A stretch of 64,000 bases of DNA from Epiperipatus broadwayi (Eukaryota; Onychophora; Udeonychophora; Euonychophora; Peripatidae): positions 5,749,230-5,813,229 of the forward strand of contig JAQFVV010006215.1 in assembly GCA_028023455.1 (NCBI GenBank), written 5' to 3'. Position 1 is the first letter of the stretch; each line of letters opens with the position of its first letter. A model generated the notes under the pieces. It saw nothing but the letters and a program-made list of their open reading frames with translations, did not search any database and was not told where the DNA came from. The position numbers were made by a program, and so were the translations under genes. Below, in pieces: positions 23,501 to 36,936 of this stretch.

Positions 23501-24260
23501 ACGGTTTTAGTGAGGCTTTGATAATTGTAATTTAAATTCATTTAATTACTTTGTATGTTTATAATTATTGTTTTATAAATATTCAGCTCTTATATAAATA
23601 TTGTTTGATTTTTTGATAATTAAATTTTTTATGATGTTAATTAATGACCTTCTTTCTTTGTTGCTCTACATTTTTAATTATTCATTGCATCACTATAATC
23701 TCATACTATTCTACTGAGTTCTGACTAGGAATTTAATTGAAATTGTTTACTACAGAGATAAAATAATATCCTGAAGAAATATTTTTTCTTCAGCTATAAT
23801 TAGGAGGCTTGTTTCAATGTCATAATTAGCAAATTAATGTGTGATCACATTTGGAAGCAGATTTTCTATAATCACACAGAATTGATCATTTAATAAAATT
23901 CCGTTGTAAAATTGCAGCCAATTGTATAATTATTCATTTTTTATTATAACACACACACACACACACACACACATAAAATAAATACGCACAATGCAAAAAA
24001 AAAAAAAAATCAAAATAATTTCAATTAATTATTCCTAATTGATTTTTGATTTGGTATTTATCAAGAAAAAAAAGTATTTATTATAGTGGAAGACTAGCAG
24101 TTTCTTAAACATTGCTGAAGATGATCGTTTTTTTTTTTGTTTGTTTGTTTGTTTTGTAAAGCTTATCTGCTATGAAAGCTGATAAGCTAATTTTTTTAAA
24201 TGTGATTTTTTAGTTGGAAAATTAATTGACTGGCTTCTTTAAAATTATCACATAGTTTAT
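20500..24260. other. No gene recognised
   Basis: AT-rich. Frames of 68 codons (21301-21507, minus), 92 codons (21969-22247, minus) and 81 codons (22777-23022, plus) have no motif I can name. A (CA)n run lies at 23948-23972 with an A run just after it. Confidence 0.45.
23948..23972. repeat. (CA)n microsatellite
   Basis: About 12 uninterrupted CA steps, followed at about 23995 by a run of about 14 A. Confidence 0.95.
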
Positions 24261-24281
24261 ATATATTTTTCATATGTCAAA

Positions 24282-24369
24282 GCATCGGCCGGGAAGCGAA
24301 CCGCGACTACTGTCTGCAAGCAACTGCATGTTTGCAAGGCGGCTGCGCTGACCTCTCGGCTACCAACGC
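24282..24369 (-). mobile_element. tRNA-like retroposon copy, degenerate
   Basis: Minus strand starts GCGTTGGTAGCCGAGAGGTC and ends CCCGGCCGATGC, sharing head and tail with 15327-15397. The acceptor stem still pairs (GCGTTGG/CCGATGC). The middle carries about 17 extra bases around an anticodon-like loop CTTGCAAA. The T stem has a mismatch. The same TGACATATG-like sequence follows the 3' end as at 15 kb. Confidence 0.7.
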
Positions 24370-24652
24370 TTGACTAGTTTATATTTTTGTAATATTTTTC
24401 TCTAATTAACGATGCTACATTGTGACTTTGTTTATACAAATGAAGCATCACATATTTTTAATATCATCAGGAATTACAGAATTCATCATTAATGTAACTA
24501 ATAATCTGAAACCAAAATTTTTTATATTCTGCTATTAAATATTAAATTTTATTAAAAATCAGTTATGATTGACTTACAATTATTAAAATAAATTCCATAA
24601 TAGAGAATTAATTTTAAACAAATTATATAAAATTTAATATCATTCACTTTAA

Positions 24653-24902
24653 AACAGTAGCAACTCTCTCTATACAGTCATGCCACCTAGTACAAGCCAT
24701 AGTAATCAATGGATGCTAGTAGGTTTGTGCATCATAATCTCTATCCAAGGGCCACTCAAACAATAATCCCAGACTAGTTTCTAGCTTGCAGCCTTCCTAG
24801 TTCATGGTTGATGCACAAACCTTCTAGCATCCATTTATTATAGCTTGCATTAGATGACACTATTGTATTGAGACAGTTGCTACTGTTTTAACAGCTTGTG
24901 TA
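24653..24902. mobile_element. MITE-like inverted-repeat element, family M1
   Basis: Terminal inverted repeats of about 80 bp (24653-24735 and 24812-24902; outer block AAAACAGTAGCAACT) enclose a ~75 bp centre. Inner block ATGGATGCTAG recurs in the copy at 25975-26148, and the centre CAGACTAGTTTC recurs at 28180-28190. No coding capacity. Confidence 0.8.
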
Positions 24903-25009
24903 GGCATTAAAAATGGTGATCATGTGATGTTTTAACAGTTTAATTATTCACTTTATTTTGAATTAACTAACATAGATATAATCATGGATAATTTGTTGAA
25001 ATGGCAGTG

Positions 25010-25085
25010 GCAGACTTTGAACTCAAGACCTATGGATCAGGGTTCAGCTCTGCCAATTTTAGTATCACACTTCTTATAAATTTCC
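25010..25085 (+). mobile_element. tRNA-derived SINE remnant
   Basis: GCAGTGGCAGACTTTGAAC then CAAGACCTATGGATCAGGGT and TTCAGCTCTGCC. It resembles the element at 48085-48175, which shares CAAGGTCTATGGATCA. The remnant is too short for a firm call. Confidence 0.4.
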
Positions 25086-25659
25086 TATCAATAAACCATT
25101 TGCCCATTTGTTTATTTTTTAAAAAACTAAAAAACAAACAAATATTAATATAAGTAAAACAAAAGTCATCAGTATTTGAATTCAGTACATCAATAAACAA
25201 CAACAATATTTGTTAAATAATTAAATCCAGTAAGAAAGTTTATAAATTATAACGTAATCCAAGCAACCATTGTAGAACTTTAATAAAACAGTCATTCAAG
25301 ATTTTGCTGAAAAAAATATAATGTACTTCTAATAGCACATTCTTTATATTTGGCTAATGTTAATTTCATGACAAATAAGCTGTTAAGTTCGAAGTCATTT
25401 GATTCCTTTATCTTGTAGAAGTTGTATTGTTAGATCACATTTTTATAAATGTTTGCACTCATGCCCCAAAATGTTGAGATTTTGAAGATCTTCATATAAA
25501 AAATTATTTATTTCATAAGTGATATCTTGAAATCAAGTTATTTAATTGTCAACAATATATATATATAGAGAGAGAGAGAAAGTGGAAAAGTTATTGAAAG
25601 ACTTTGTTAGATAAATTCTAAATTACTATTGTAATAATAAGTAATCATAATTTTTAAAT

Positions 25660-26770
25660 ATTTGTAACGGAATCTGAAATAGCTACCTCCTACAGTTATG
25701 TGATGTCAAAAAACATGAAAAGAAAGGCTGATATTCTGTCTTATTACATTTATTAACACTAATATTTCTTTTAATGTTCAAAAGATTAAAAGTAAGACTC
25801 GTTTTTTATCCTCTATATTAATGGTGATCTCAAACTATTTAGTCTATACATGAAATAAAATAATAGACAAAATTCATTCTATAATTTTAAAACTATGTCA
25901 AAAACTTAGCTTATATAACAACAGAGCTTAAAGACAGAGTGGATAAATTAGTGGGAGGCAGTTACTTCCATTTCAACAAGGCAAAGCTCCATACAGTAGT
26001 GCCACCCTGTGCCAACCTGAGCAATCAATGGATGCTAGAAGGCTTGTGCATAAAATCCCTATCTAGTGTCTACTCATCCAATATCCCCAGACTAGCACAG
26101 GGTGGCACTACTGCATGGAGAGTTTTGCCTTGTTTAATAACAATTATGCGCTAGTATAGGAGATAGTGATCATGTGATGTTCAATGGTTACTTTCATTTC
26201 AATTGTAGATATTTAAAAATTATGATTTAGTTTTAATAACTTCTGAATATTAGGTATTAGTTTTAATAAATGTAATAATAGATAGACTCCTCTGTATAAA
26301 TTAATGGTGATTTCAGATTATTTAGTCTCTACATAAATTAAAATAATAGGCAAAATTCACTCTATCACACATCAAGAACTTAGCTACAGAATAGTATCAT
26401 TGGTTTTTGATGTCACATAACTCTGTGGGAGATAGTTCCATTTCAATTATAGCTTTTATAGCAAGAACTTAAAGACCCAATAGAATCATTCTTTTCATGA
26501 TTTTTGATGTCACATAACTCCATGAAAGGTAGTCACTTTCATTTTAGTTATAACTTATATAACAAGAGCTTAAAGGCAGAATGGCATCATTCTATCTTTT
26601 CATGGTTTTTGATGTCACATAACTCCATGAGATAGTTATTTCCATTTCAATTATAGCTTATATAATAAGAGCTTAAAGACAGAATGTTTTCATTCTGTCT
26701 TTTCATGGTTTTTGATGTCATGTAGTTTAATGAGAACTAGTTACTTCCATTTCAATTACAGATATTACTA
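25660..26770. repeat. Cluster of ~95-100 bp repeats with an inverted unit and a MITE inside
   Basis: Units carrying TTTTTGATGTCACATAACTC, CCATTTCAATTATAGCTTAT and AGAGCTTAAAGACAGAAT recur at about 26380-26765. An inverted unit lies at 25660-25750 and an interrupted one at 25915-25975. A longer block (25800-25920) recurs at 26285-26395. The M1 element at 25975-26148 sits inside one unit. Confidence 0.75.
25975..26148. mobile_element. MITE-like inverted-repeat element, family M1
   Basis: Outer inverted repeats AAGGCAAAGCTCCATAC...AGTGCCACCCTGTGC-like and their reverse complement (to GGAGAGTTTTGCCTT near 26138). The centre shares AATCAATGGATGCTAGAAG with 24701-24720. The 71-codon frame crossing it is an artefact. 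Confidence 0.8.
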
Positions 26771-26980
26771 TTGAAATAAATTGAGCTACTGCTGAAACTC
26801 ACTGCACCCATTAAAATACTCATCCAACAGCCAATCAGATGTTATGATAGCCATCTAAATGACAATCAAACCTAAACACACAACAAAGATTGTTTAGACG
26901 GCTATCATGACATCTGATTGGCTGTTGGATGGGTATTTTAACAAGTGCAGTGAGTTTCAGCAGTAGCTCAATTTATTTCA
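26771..26980. mobile_element. MITE-like inverted-repeat element, family M2
   Basis: Near-perfect arms of about 85 bp start TTGAAATAAATTGAGCTACT and end in the reverse complement. Inner block CCAATCAGATG pairs with CATCTGATTGG. The centre is about 35 bp. No frame inside. Arms show few differences, so it is young or maintained. Confidence 0.85.
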
Positions 26981-28110
26981 ATTTTCAACTATCTGCACTT
27001 CACAAATTAAAATATTATTTACATACTTTACTGCTTGTTATGTGTTCTAAAAACTACTACATAATAAATCACAGGATTTTGCATTGTGTGTTTATGATTT
27101 AGACTTAGTAAGTTGTTTGTGAAGATATTTAAAGCTTCAAGCTTTCAACCCTAAATACTTATGACTGGCTTAGATATATAGAAAGAAAAGTTGAGAGAAG
27201 GGTGGCTGCCCTTTTCTCATAACCCTAGTGCATAGACAAATAGTGGATTGCTATTAGTGGGAATGCTGACTGCTGTTCAGGTTAGCAGGGCTTCCCTGGG
27301 AGAATGCATACAGTCTTTTCAGGTTAGACAGACATTCTTCCCTGGTTCTCACAAAAGGCTGATTATTTATAGCTAGATCTCTGACCTTACTGAAAACACT
27401 TGGAACCGAGTCATGTGAACTTTTGTTAAATTGAATAATTACAAGTTTTATCGCTATATGACTTTTAAATTAAAAGGTTTTAAAGTGTAAAATTTTTATA
27501 TTTTCTTTGTTGTTATTATTATTTGTAAAAAGAAAATTGTTTTGAACTTTTTTCTACTAATTTCAATTAACAAATTAGTTGTTCATTCAAATGCTATTGA
27601 TGATTAAATAATTAATGCATCTAATCTCAAATATTTTGTTCACTTATTTCATGTATTATGTGATCAGAAAAACGAGCTTTCAGCAGTTAAATTTTCTAAT
27701 GATACTAAATAAATAACTTTGTATAAATTCATAGGAAATAATGGAGTAAATTGGATCAATATTATTGATTTTATCAATTATATTACTTCTAAAACATAAA
27801 ATCAATACTGTAATTACTGTGAGATAATTTTTCTAATATAATTAATTCTTATCAAATTTTAAATAAATAACTTTTTGAATGCAATAAATAAATATATAGC
27901 GTATTTAATTATCAAAGATTATTTTATTTATTAATCGAGAAATATATAATTTTATCTGAAACAGTATCTATAGAAAATTATATATACATATATGAAGTCT
28001 TTGACAAAAGTAAATCTGACTTATATAAATCTGAATTTATTTTAAATACTAACTGGCATACAGCAGTATACTTTTTCGTTTTCTCTATACAAATTACTGT
28101 AAGGTTTAGT
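26981..28110. other. No gene recognised
   Basis: 27170-27420 is less AT-rich and shares TATTTATAGCTAGATC with the dispersed repeat near 51430, so it may be a diverged relative. The rest is AT-rich DNA with short frames. Confidence 0.4.
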
Positions 28111-28250
28111 TCGTAATGATAGATTCTGGATGACTGCTTTAATAAATCTCTATCCTTTGCTTTCCTGTCCAAAACCCCCAGACTAGTTTCAAGATTATGA
28201 TAGTCATAATAAACCATAGCTACTATCATTCACCACTATGTTATCCAATT
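28110..28250. mobile_element. M1-like element remnant with half-hammerhead motif
   Basis: CTCTATCC and CCCCAGACTAGTTTC (28176-28190) match the centre of the M1 copies at 24.7 and 26.0 kb. On the minus strand this reads GAAAC, TA, GTC, TGGGG, identical in form to the 3' half of the hammerheads at both ends of the window. No CTGANGA is seen upstream. Confidence 0.45.
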
Positions 28251-28809
28251 AAGCTGTCAGCCCAAACTGAAAAACATATAAATGTTTTAAATCTAATCCA
28301 GCTTGTTTGTATAGTTATATACATCTAAATCCAGTTTATTTTCTATAAAGTTATAGTTTATTGCTTGCTGGAAAGTTAACACAGCTTTGTTTATTATTCG
28401 TTTAATGATTTATGAACGTTTCTTGTAATGCATTGCAACAATTATTTTCAGTTTAACTTTTAAAAATTTCTATGCCATAACTTATGTTTAACACATATCT
28501 CAACAGTAATGTGACTTATATAAAGATTTAAGCAAGAAGCTGTAGAATGTTTCACTTATATAAGCAGAGGATTGTGTTGTAGTAGTTTACTGGTGAACAA
28601 AAAATATAGTAAAAGAATAAGTATTATATATTAATTTAAATCCCCAATTATTATATTTTAAGCTTTTATTAAATTTAGAGATATTAATAATAAGATAAAT
28701 TTCTCAAAGTTTGCAACTCCATCTAGCATATGCAAAGTTCTATATTCCACAGATAGGTTACACCATTTGAATTAATTTGTATGTGAAGAAGATGACCTTA
28801 TTACACTTG

Positions 28810-28827
28810 CATATTATATTTAAATTA

Positions 28828-28874
<47 letters not shown>

Positions 28875-28896
28875 GCATATTATATTTAAATTATTC

Positions 28897-28937
<41 letters not shown>
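28810..28937. repeat. Compound (CT)n(TA)n microsatellite, duplicated
   Basis: CT then TA tracts at about 28832-28873 recur after the block GCATATTATATTTAAATTAT, which occurs at both 28808 and 28875. The 64-codon frame across it is an artefact. Confidence 0.95.
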
Positions 28938-28938
<1 letters not shown>

Positions 28939-28979
28939 ATCACCTACTGTGTAATGTTATATACTGGTTAAATGAGTTT

Positions 28980-30150
28980 GAATGTTATTATTATGGTGAT
29001 ATATGATTTTTATAAATTAGTGTGTATAGCAATTCTTTTAAGAAAATCTAGACTTTTATATTATAATCATGTATGTTGACTAGATTTATGGTAATTATCT
29101 CTTTTATTACTAGTTATCATAATAAACCAATAAGTGTTAATTTTCCTATTTGTTCAATCGGAATTTTTACAGTTAAATTAGTTTTCAGACTTTATGAGTT
29201 CATTTAGGTTAAATGAATTCATAAGAATAAATTAAAAACTTTTATGTATTAAGATCAATTTATTTGTTATTTGGAAAGAATGTATGTATAATTTTACTTC
29301 AAAAGTATTAAAACTATATCTGATAAAAATGAAAAATTAAAATCAGGTTTGCTTATAGTTGAAAAAACCAACTCATTTTTTTTTTATTACAGTACTTAAT
29401 TAAAAAAGTAATGAAATCAGTTTTAAGTATATTTTATTTCACCTATTCTTAAACCATTTACTTCATGTGTCATTGTTATTGAATTACCCTTTATAGTAGT
29501 TAATAAAATCAAGTGGAATGATTCACACTAACCAAGTTTTTGTGTTAAAATATTTCTTTTGAATATTAACATTTTTAATTAAATTAGAAAACTAAAAAAC
29601 AACAATATGTTAATATTAGTAAAAATATTTTATATAATCAAAAGGAAAAAAAAATTGGTACTGATGGATTTGGGTATCTACATTCCATTTTATGTTTAGC
29701 TGATTCTTTGAAACACAGTGTCAATGTCATGAAACAATACTGGAATAACTAATCAATAAACTGAAGATTCAGCATAATTTACATACATAAAATATAAGTA
29801 AATAAATAATTGAAAAATAGAACAACTAAAAGATAAAAATGATATATTTTTATGCTTTACAATAAATAGTTTTTGTAGAAATTAATCTAAAAATAAATTT
29901 TGCTATCTTCATTTATATTGCTAGAATTTTTTTTTTTGATAAAGAAATCTAAAAATAAAACTTATATTGCTTCATTTGTCTTGTTTAAGCCTGAGCATCA
30001 TTTTAAATTTTTTAAAAAATACAGCTGACATATTTTGACAATATCTTCAGTTTGAATACATTAAATGTAAAATTATATATATTGTTAGTAAGAGAAAATA
30101 TTAGGAAATGTGAAAAATTACAATCATTACTTTAAAAAAGACATTTATTT
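28980..30150. other. No gene recognised; AT-rich
   Basis: No motif, repeat or frame that I can support. Confidence 0.45.
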
Positions 30151-30159
30151 TATATAGCA

Positions 30160-30590
30160 CGATGTTTTATAAACTAATATTAATAAGCCAATAAGCTAAT
30201 GCACATGTGCTTTGTAGATGCAACTATATAAATGAATACTCCCACTTTCTAAACACAAGATAAAGTCTTTGGGAAAAGATAGAATGAATCCATCTATCTT
30301 TTAATTTGGTAAGAACAATGTATCGTAAATTCTAGAGATTTTGCAAGCGTCATTCATTCACATTGTAAAAAAAAGTAATTTAAAGTGATCAATTAACATT
30401 TTCATGCTATCATTTCCAAACACTTAAGATTTGCTCATACATAAACATTCGGGTTGAAAAGATAGATGGGTTCATTCTATCTTTTCCCAAAGACTTTATC
30501 TTGTGTTTGGAAAGTGGAAGTATTCATTTATATAGTTATATCTACAAAGTGTATGTGCATTAGGTTATTGACTTATTAATCATTACTTTA
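30160..30590. mobile_element. Fold-back element, second copy of the 4.6 kb family
   Basis: Arms about 30160-30305 and 30430-30590 pair imperfectly (for example CAAGATAAAGTCTTTGGGAA with its reverse complement near 30485). Blocks AATGAATAC, ACACAAGATA and AATGAATCCA are shared with 4640-4720. The centre is longer (about 120 bp) than in the 4.6 kb copy, so this copy has decayed or gained sequence. Confidence 0.75.
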
Positions 30591-33590
30591 AAAAAATAAA
30601 AAAAAGATTTTTAATATTTTTAAAAATGCTTATTTTTACACATGTCTGCAAATTCTAAATTTTGAAAATTAAATGTTAAAATCACATTTTTATAGATAAG
30701 CTTCTTTACATTCCTCATAAATTTATGAAAAAAATGATATAGAACATGACTGACCTGAGATGATTCTTTATTACAAAACATTGAAATATATATATATATT
30801 TGATGACTTCCATTTTTACTAGCTGCTCATAATATTATATAATGATTTAATCACTGTTAGGAAACTTTAAATGAAGAAAAGAAAAATTTTGAAATGTATT
30901 TCTTTAGAAGAGAGACCTTGTTTTGGACAGTATCTCATATGTTTCTTTATGAACTTTCAGATACAAAGTATTGTTTTATTGACAGATATGAAGATATTAT
31001 ATGTAAAGGAGATAGGAATGTTTTAAATAAAATAAGCTTGTTGAATGAATTACTTTGTCTGTGCATTAAAAAATCAGTTAAACAAATGTTGAATTGCTAG
31101 AATAGAATTAAATTAACATTAGCATGAGAAAAATGTGTGTAAATATATATTTATAATGCAAATTTCAATTCATTATATGGCTACTATTGGAAATAAATTG
31201 AGTTATTAATTTAAAAAATTTCTACTATCTATTATATATACATAATTTTGAAACTTTGTTTGTTAGTTACTTAATAATTCAACAAATATTGCACCAATCT
31301 TGATGAATCCTATATGATTTTCTTTCTATTTTTTTGGGAGAATTATATGATTTTCTTTCTATTTTTTTGGGAGAATTATATAGGCTATGGATTCTTGCTT
31401 TATGGCACTTAATTGTTTGAAAAAATTTGGAAATTTACTACTAACATAAAGAAAAACACAGACACAGAATTTGAAAGTTTGTACTAACAGTGATTTCTGC
31501 AGAATTTTTCACTATCTAAAAGTAATATTTTTTAGCAAATTTGAAAATTATCAATATATTATTTACCTGAAGGTTTGTGAAAATGATAGCTTATTAATAT
31601 ATTATTTCACAGAAAAAAAAAATTGTGTGTACTTAGATGATTGAGACAATATTTATGAAGTTATTAAATAACAAATAAACAAACAAATTTTGAAATATTA
31701 TTTAAAGTAATTTTAAAAAGCACTTAATAAAAGATTATTCATTTATTATGTGCATTGCTATTATTTTTAAGAGTAAATAAATTAGAAAAACTTTATTCAA
31801 GAGATTGATCTCCTTCACTCATGTACAAAACTGAATGTTAGCAATTGGAGTTATAATACAAATCAAATATTTTAATAAGGATTAGAAGATTTGCAGTCAA
31901 CAATGAGAATAAATTATAGACCTCTAAAACAAATAATTCAAGAATGCTTAAGTTACAGCTCTATCGTGCATAAAGTTTTTTTTTGTTACTTAATAGCTCA
32001 ACAATTATTGCATCAATCTCAATAAATAAAGTATAATTGATTTTCTTGGGGGGGGGGTTCATTATATTACTAATTGGTAATTTTCTATTGATATGAGCAT
32101 AGTCACAGGGATTGTTAGGTAGAAATAACTGCAATTGTTTATGATGCTTATTATCTAAATGAAATAAAGTTATCCAGATAGAAAGTATTGAATATACAGA
32201 ATTTATTTTTATAATAATAATCATTTATGATTTAACACTGATATTATATATGATTTGGATTAATCATAGTTAAATAGTAGCAAAGTGATTTAAAGAATTA
32301 AGTGCAAAATTATATGTGTGGAGTACTATTGATTATAAGGTATTCATCTATTATTGATTTATTCATAAATATTTTTTCTGTTATCCATGTCCATTCATTT
32401 GAGTTAAGAAACAAGTTTACCATGATTTTATTTTTATTATTTGGTTTTTCATTGACAATTAAGATAGCCTTGTATCATAAACTCTAAATAGATGTTTAAG
32501 TCATTGAAGTTAAATATTATATGATGTTTTATATTTTTGCCATATATAGTTAATACAGCTCTGCAATATGTGCACCATAAAGAAATTTGAGATATTTTAC
32601 ATGGCATAAATTTTTGATTGATTTTAAATTGTCTTATATATTTGGTGGATATTGTTTGGTGATATGAGCCTAGGTACTTCTTAAAGAATTTTATTGTTTA
32701 ATTAAGCCTATAAAGTATTTCAGATCTGATATCTTTTAATTGTGTTATGAAATATAAGCAATACTGTTATGATGATCCGAAATGAATATGAAACTGTAAA
32801 GCCATGATCAAGAAATTATGCCAATAATTAGAGACTCTATAAAACATCAGATGTAAAATTCACTTCCAAAACAGTGTACTTCAAAATCATGAACACACAC
32901 CCATGTTTAAATTACAACACTATGTATAATGTACTTACAACATAGTTATAGTTACATTAGAGTCATCAATCTAATAAGTTTTAGAAATAAACTTAATATT
33001 TAAATCCAAGAGTCAATTAATTAAAGATCAGTCAGGGTTCATTTAAAATACTATTGTTGTGAATATAATAAAAAGGAAAATAACTCTTTTGGAATGTTAA
33101 TATATTTGTTTATTAAATTGAAGTAAAAGATATTGACTCATCAATCAATGGAGCATTGTAAATAGTCTTGCATACAAATAAATTTGGTGCAATACTTGTT
33201 AAAATAATGTTTTTGTATATGTCTTTTATTTATTGATCTTTCATTCAATATATAGTTCAGAAAGAATGATAACATCCTCATCTATACTGCAAATAATTAT
33301 GCTATGTGATGGTTATGAAATGAAATGGAAAAAGATAAAAAAAGCCTTTGAATATAATAGTTTTTTTACTTCTGGTTTATTTTAAAGTGCTGAAGGAGAA
33401 TGTATTGGTTACAATATCATTTATCACACCATAAATACCCAAGATAGAAATTTAAACCCAAATCAAATCATCTTCCAGGTTCTGGAAAAAATGGGTGGTG
33501 TCTAACTGAATTATCAAGAGTTGCTAAACTATAAATAAACATTACATTTTTTAGCATTTGCTTTCCTAAATTTAAAAGTCAATCTATCTG
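30591..33590. other. No gene recognised; minor duplications
   Basis: A 33 bp direct duplication lies at 31311-31376. A diverged segment (31255-31340) recurs at 31965-32065, sharing TTACTTAATA and CAACAA-TATTGCA-CAATCT-type sequence. Frames of 60-87 codons are unconvincing. Confidence 0.5.
31311..31376. repeat. 33 bp tandem duplication
   Basis: The unit starting TATATGATTTTCTTTC is present twice back to back, apparently identical. Confidence 0.9.
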
Positions 33591-33599
33591 ATTATTATA

Positions 33600-34230
33600 A
33601 TATATATGTATATTGAATTAAATATTTTCATGGATTGTTATTATAATAAAGAATAGAAATTAAAAGATAATATCCATGTAAAGAGATAACCTTTAATCTT
33701 TGATGTTTCCAGGAAATTATCACTTATTACTAGCTGACAATTTCTGAAGTTAAACAAGTTTTCTTATTAACTTTTGGAGTTTTTTTTGTTAAAGTAAAAC
33801 AGGTCTTGTTTTACTTCAAACCCATGTTTTTATATGGATTTAAACCAGCAAACTATTTTTATATATGTAAGAATGTGAAAGAATAGCATTTTCTTGACAT
33901 TCTGCAAATATTATTTTAAACTTCTCCAGAGAGATGCATATGTTGAATTAAATATTTATATGGATTTTTATTATAATAAAGAATGAAAATGAGGAGATAA
34001 TATTCATGTAAATAGAAATAACCATTAACCTTTGATGTTTTCAAGAAATTATCAATTACTCCTAACTGACAATTCCTGCGGCTAAACAAGTTTTCTCATT
34101 AACCTAGAATAGCTCAAAAAAGATGCTATTTTTTTCACATTCCCAAACTTATAAATATAGCTTGCTGGGTTTAAATCCATATAAGAACTTGGATTTGAAT
34201 GAAAATTTTGCTGATAATTCAATTAAAGCC
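33600..34230. repeat. Nested direct and inverted repeats
   Basis: The segment 33612-33775 recurs directly at 33942-34105 (shared TTGAATTAAATATTT, CTTTGATGTTT and CTAAACAAGTTTTCT-type blocks). Between and after them, 33822-33905 recurs inverted at 34110-34190 (ATATGGATTTAAACC with its reverse complement GGTTTAAATCCATAT). Confidence 0.75.
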
Positions 34231-36930
34231 TCTTTGTTTTGGCTTAAAGTTAATTGATAAAACACAGCTTATAATCCAACTCGTTTTTAAATAATTTTAT
34301 TTTACTTATTTGAATGGTGTTAAATTAATTTCTTACATATTCAAAAGTTTATTTAAAGAAATATTGCTTAAAAATAAGTTGGATTATAACTCTGTTTTTT
34401 CTATTAATATTAAACTGATACAAAGGATACTAATAAATTACAACTAAAATTTACATTCAAATATTAATATCAAAATGAGTGTTGAAAGTCTAAATAGAAA
34501 TTAAGTTATTATGTTTGATAAGGTCTCTTGAGCAGATGATAACATCAAATTTGATTCATGGAAACTATTTTTCAAGGGAATAGTTGATTTTTCATCAAAT
34601 ATTGCCACATATAAGACAGTAAATTTCTATAAATATCTATAGAAAGTGAACGTAAAACATTGTTAAATATTACATATTTAAAATATGTTTGATTAATTAA
34701 TAATTATATACATATATATGTAAAGAGTTATTGTATATAGTTACAGTTATAAGATATACAGAATGTATATAAATCATAGAGAATATTTTGATTATTGTAC
34801 AAATATATTACTTTCTTATTCTTGTTAATGCTAGATTAGAGAGCATTTAAAAATATTGTATGGTATTATGAGTTTTAAAATCAAACATTATATATATATA
34901 GTAATCTTACACTATCACCGTAAATTGGCTATTATAAATTTAAAACTGTAAAATGTTATTGGCTTGAATTTTTATAGTTAGGCAAGTATATTCATCACTG
35001 CCATTGGTTATATAGCATAGAATATAATTAATATCATATTTAATAGTCTCTCATACAGTATTTATGAGAAAATATAATTTTATAAAGCATTTCTTGAATG
35101 GCTGTCCAAGCAGATTTTATTATCAATGCTTACATAAAATGTGTCCAGCATATTAAAGTTGTCTTAATTCTTGTTAAAGAACAAAGATATCAAATGATAT
35201 AAGCAGATAGAACTGTTCACACACATAAAACAACTAATTACAAACAGAAATAAAGAATAGAATTATACATTTAACATTAACGCACTAAAATATTTAGAAG
35301 TAAGGCAATTATATTTAGATTATATTTATTTTATTTATGTGCAGAATAAACAACTCTTATATTTAGATCTTGTGTGCATGTGAGTGGATGTTTAGATTAT
35401 TATTTAGAAAACAATTGATTTAGTTGTTAGAATATTTATTTAACAATGAAATAATTATTAAAGGTCAATTTAAAATTAATTGCAATAAATATCTGTAAAC
35501 TTTAAAGTTTATAATTTATTTATTTTGAATAAGTGTTTCACAATATTATTTTAAAATCTGGAAATGAAAATGAAGTGATTGTTGTAAAAGACTGAAATTA
35601 TTTTCTTTTTTCTTCATTTTTAAACACTGTTTCTAAAGTTTTATCACATGCTGATTAAAAAAATCTTAACCAATATTTGTTTGACAATAGCTATGATGAC
35701 TTCTTTCAATATTTTATGAACAAAAAACCCCAATGCATGATGAAGAATATTCTGTAATCCAGACATCATGTGATACCTGGTATAAAAGCTGAAAATTGGA
35801 AAATTTAGAGTCTTTAAAAAAATTTATTGCATTCAGGACTTAAACAGGTTCAAATTTTTAAATAGCCATTTTCTTTGCCATCTACATGATGATCAGCTAG
35901 ATTAACTAGTCTAGGCATTTGTCTTTGCTATGCAAAATGACATCATTCTAGGAGGATGAATAACAATAAATAAAACAGAAACCATAATTGATTAATATTT
36001 CAAAAATTTCATTTATTACAGTCAACTGTTAGTGGAAAAATGGATAAATTGACTTTTGGAATGCTGTCTCACAACTTCAACAATAAATCATTGAACTTTT
36101 TTAATTTGGAAGTAATGGTAAATAGCTGATACACTTTGAAAAATTATATTTTTTAATTTCAAATAAGTTGCTGATGTTTATTTTCAAAAATATGATAAAA
36201 TAATTGTTCTTTCACTTTAAGAAATGTGCATTTACATCTTTATGTTGTGAATTTATTTAATCTATAATTAGAAAAGGAAAAAAAATAAATAATTTTTCAA
36301 TTCAAATATGCCTCTATAAAATGATCCTTGAAGAAACGCGGAACTTTGATTCAAACATGAATGAAAATCACTTTATTATGAATGATAAACTCTTTCCTTG
36401 AGCAGATATATGATCAGAGCCATTAGAAACATAGATTAAATACCTATAAGTGAATAGAGTAATTATATATTTCAAATTAAAGAAGTAATGGATGCTAATC
36501 CTTTGGATAAAATTATAACATGTTCAAATGAAATTAAGTAGCTGCATGTAACAAACTATGAATTTGTATCCATTGCTTAAAAAATGCAATACGGATTTTT
36601 CAGTGCTAAATATTTGTATACCATTCAATGGATAATGGATTAGGACAGCTACATATTAAAATTCCACTCATAAATTTATGGTTTATCAAGGCAAATCTTA
36701 AATATGATACATGTTGAAGTTATAAGCAATCTTAAAAACTGATTAATGTGTTAAATATACATTACCTTGGATTAACAAGTATGTAAAGTGAAATTTATTA
36801 ATTTTTATGTTCCTTTCCAAATGAAATTATTTGTGCTTTATCTCATCTGTGATGCTGTTATTTTAAAAGTGTTTGTAAATTCACAAGAACTCTGAAATAT
36901 TTTTCAAGTATTTTCTCATAATTGTTTTTT
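34231..36930. other. No gene recognised; AT-rich
   Basis: No supported coding, RNA or repeat feature in this stretch. Confidence 0.45.
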
Positions 36931-36936
36931 TCTTAG

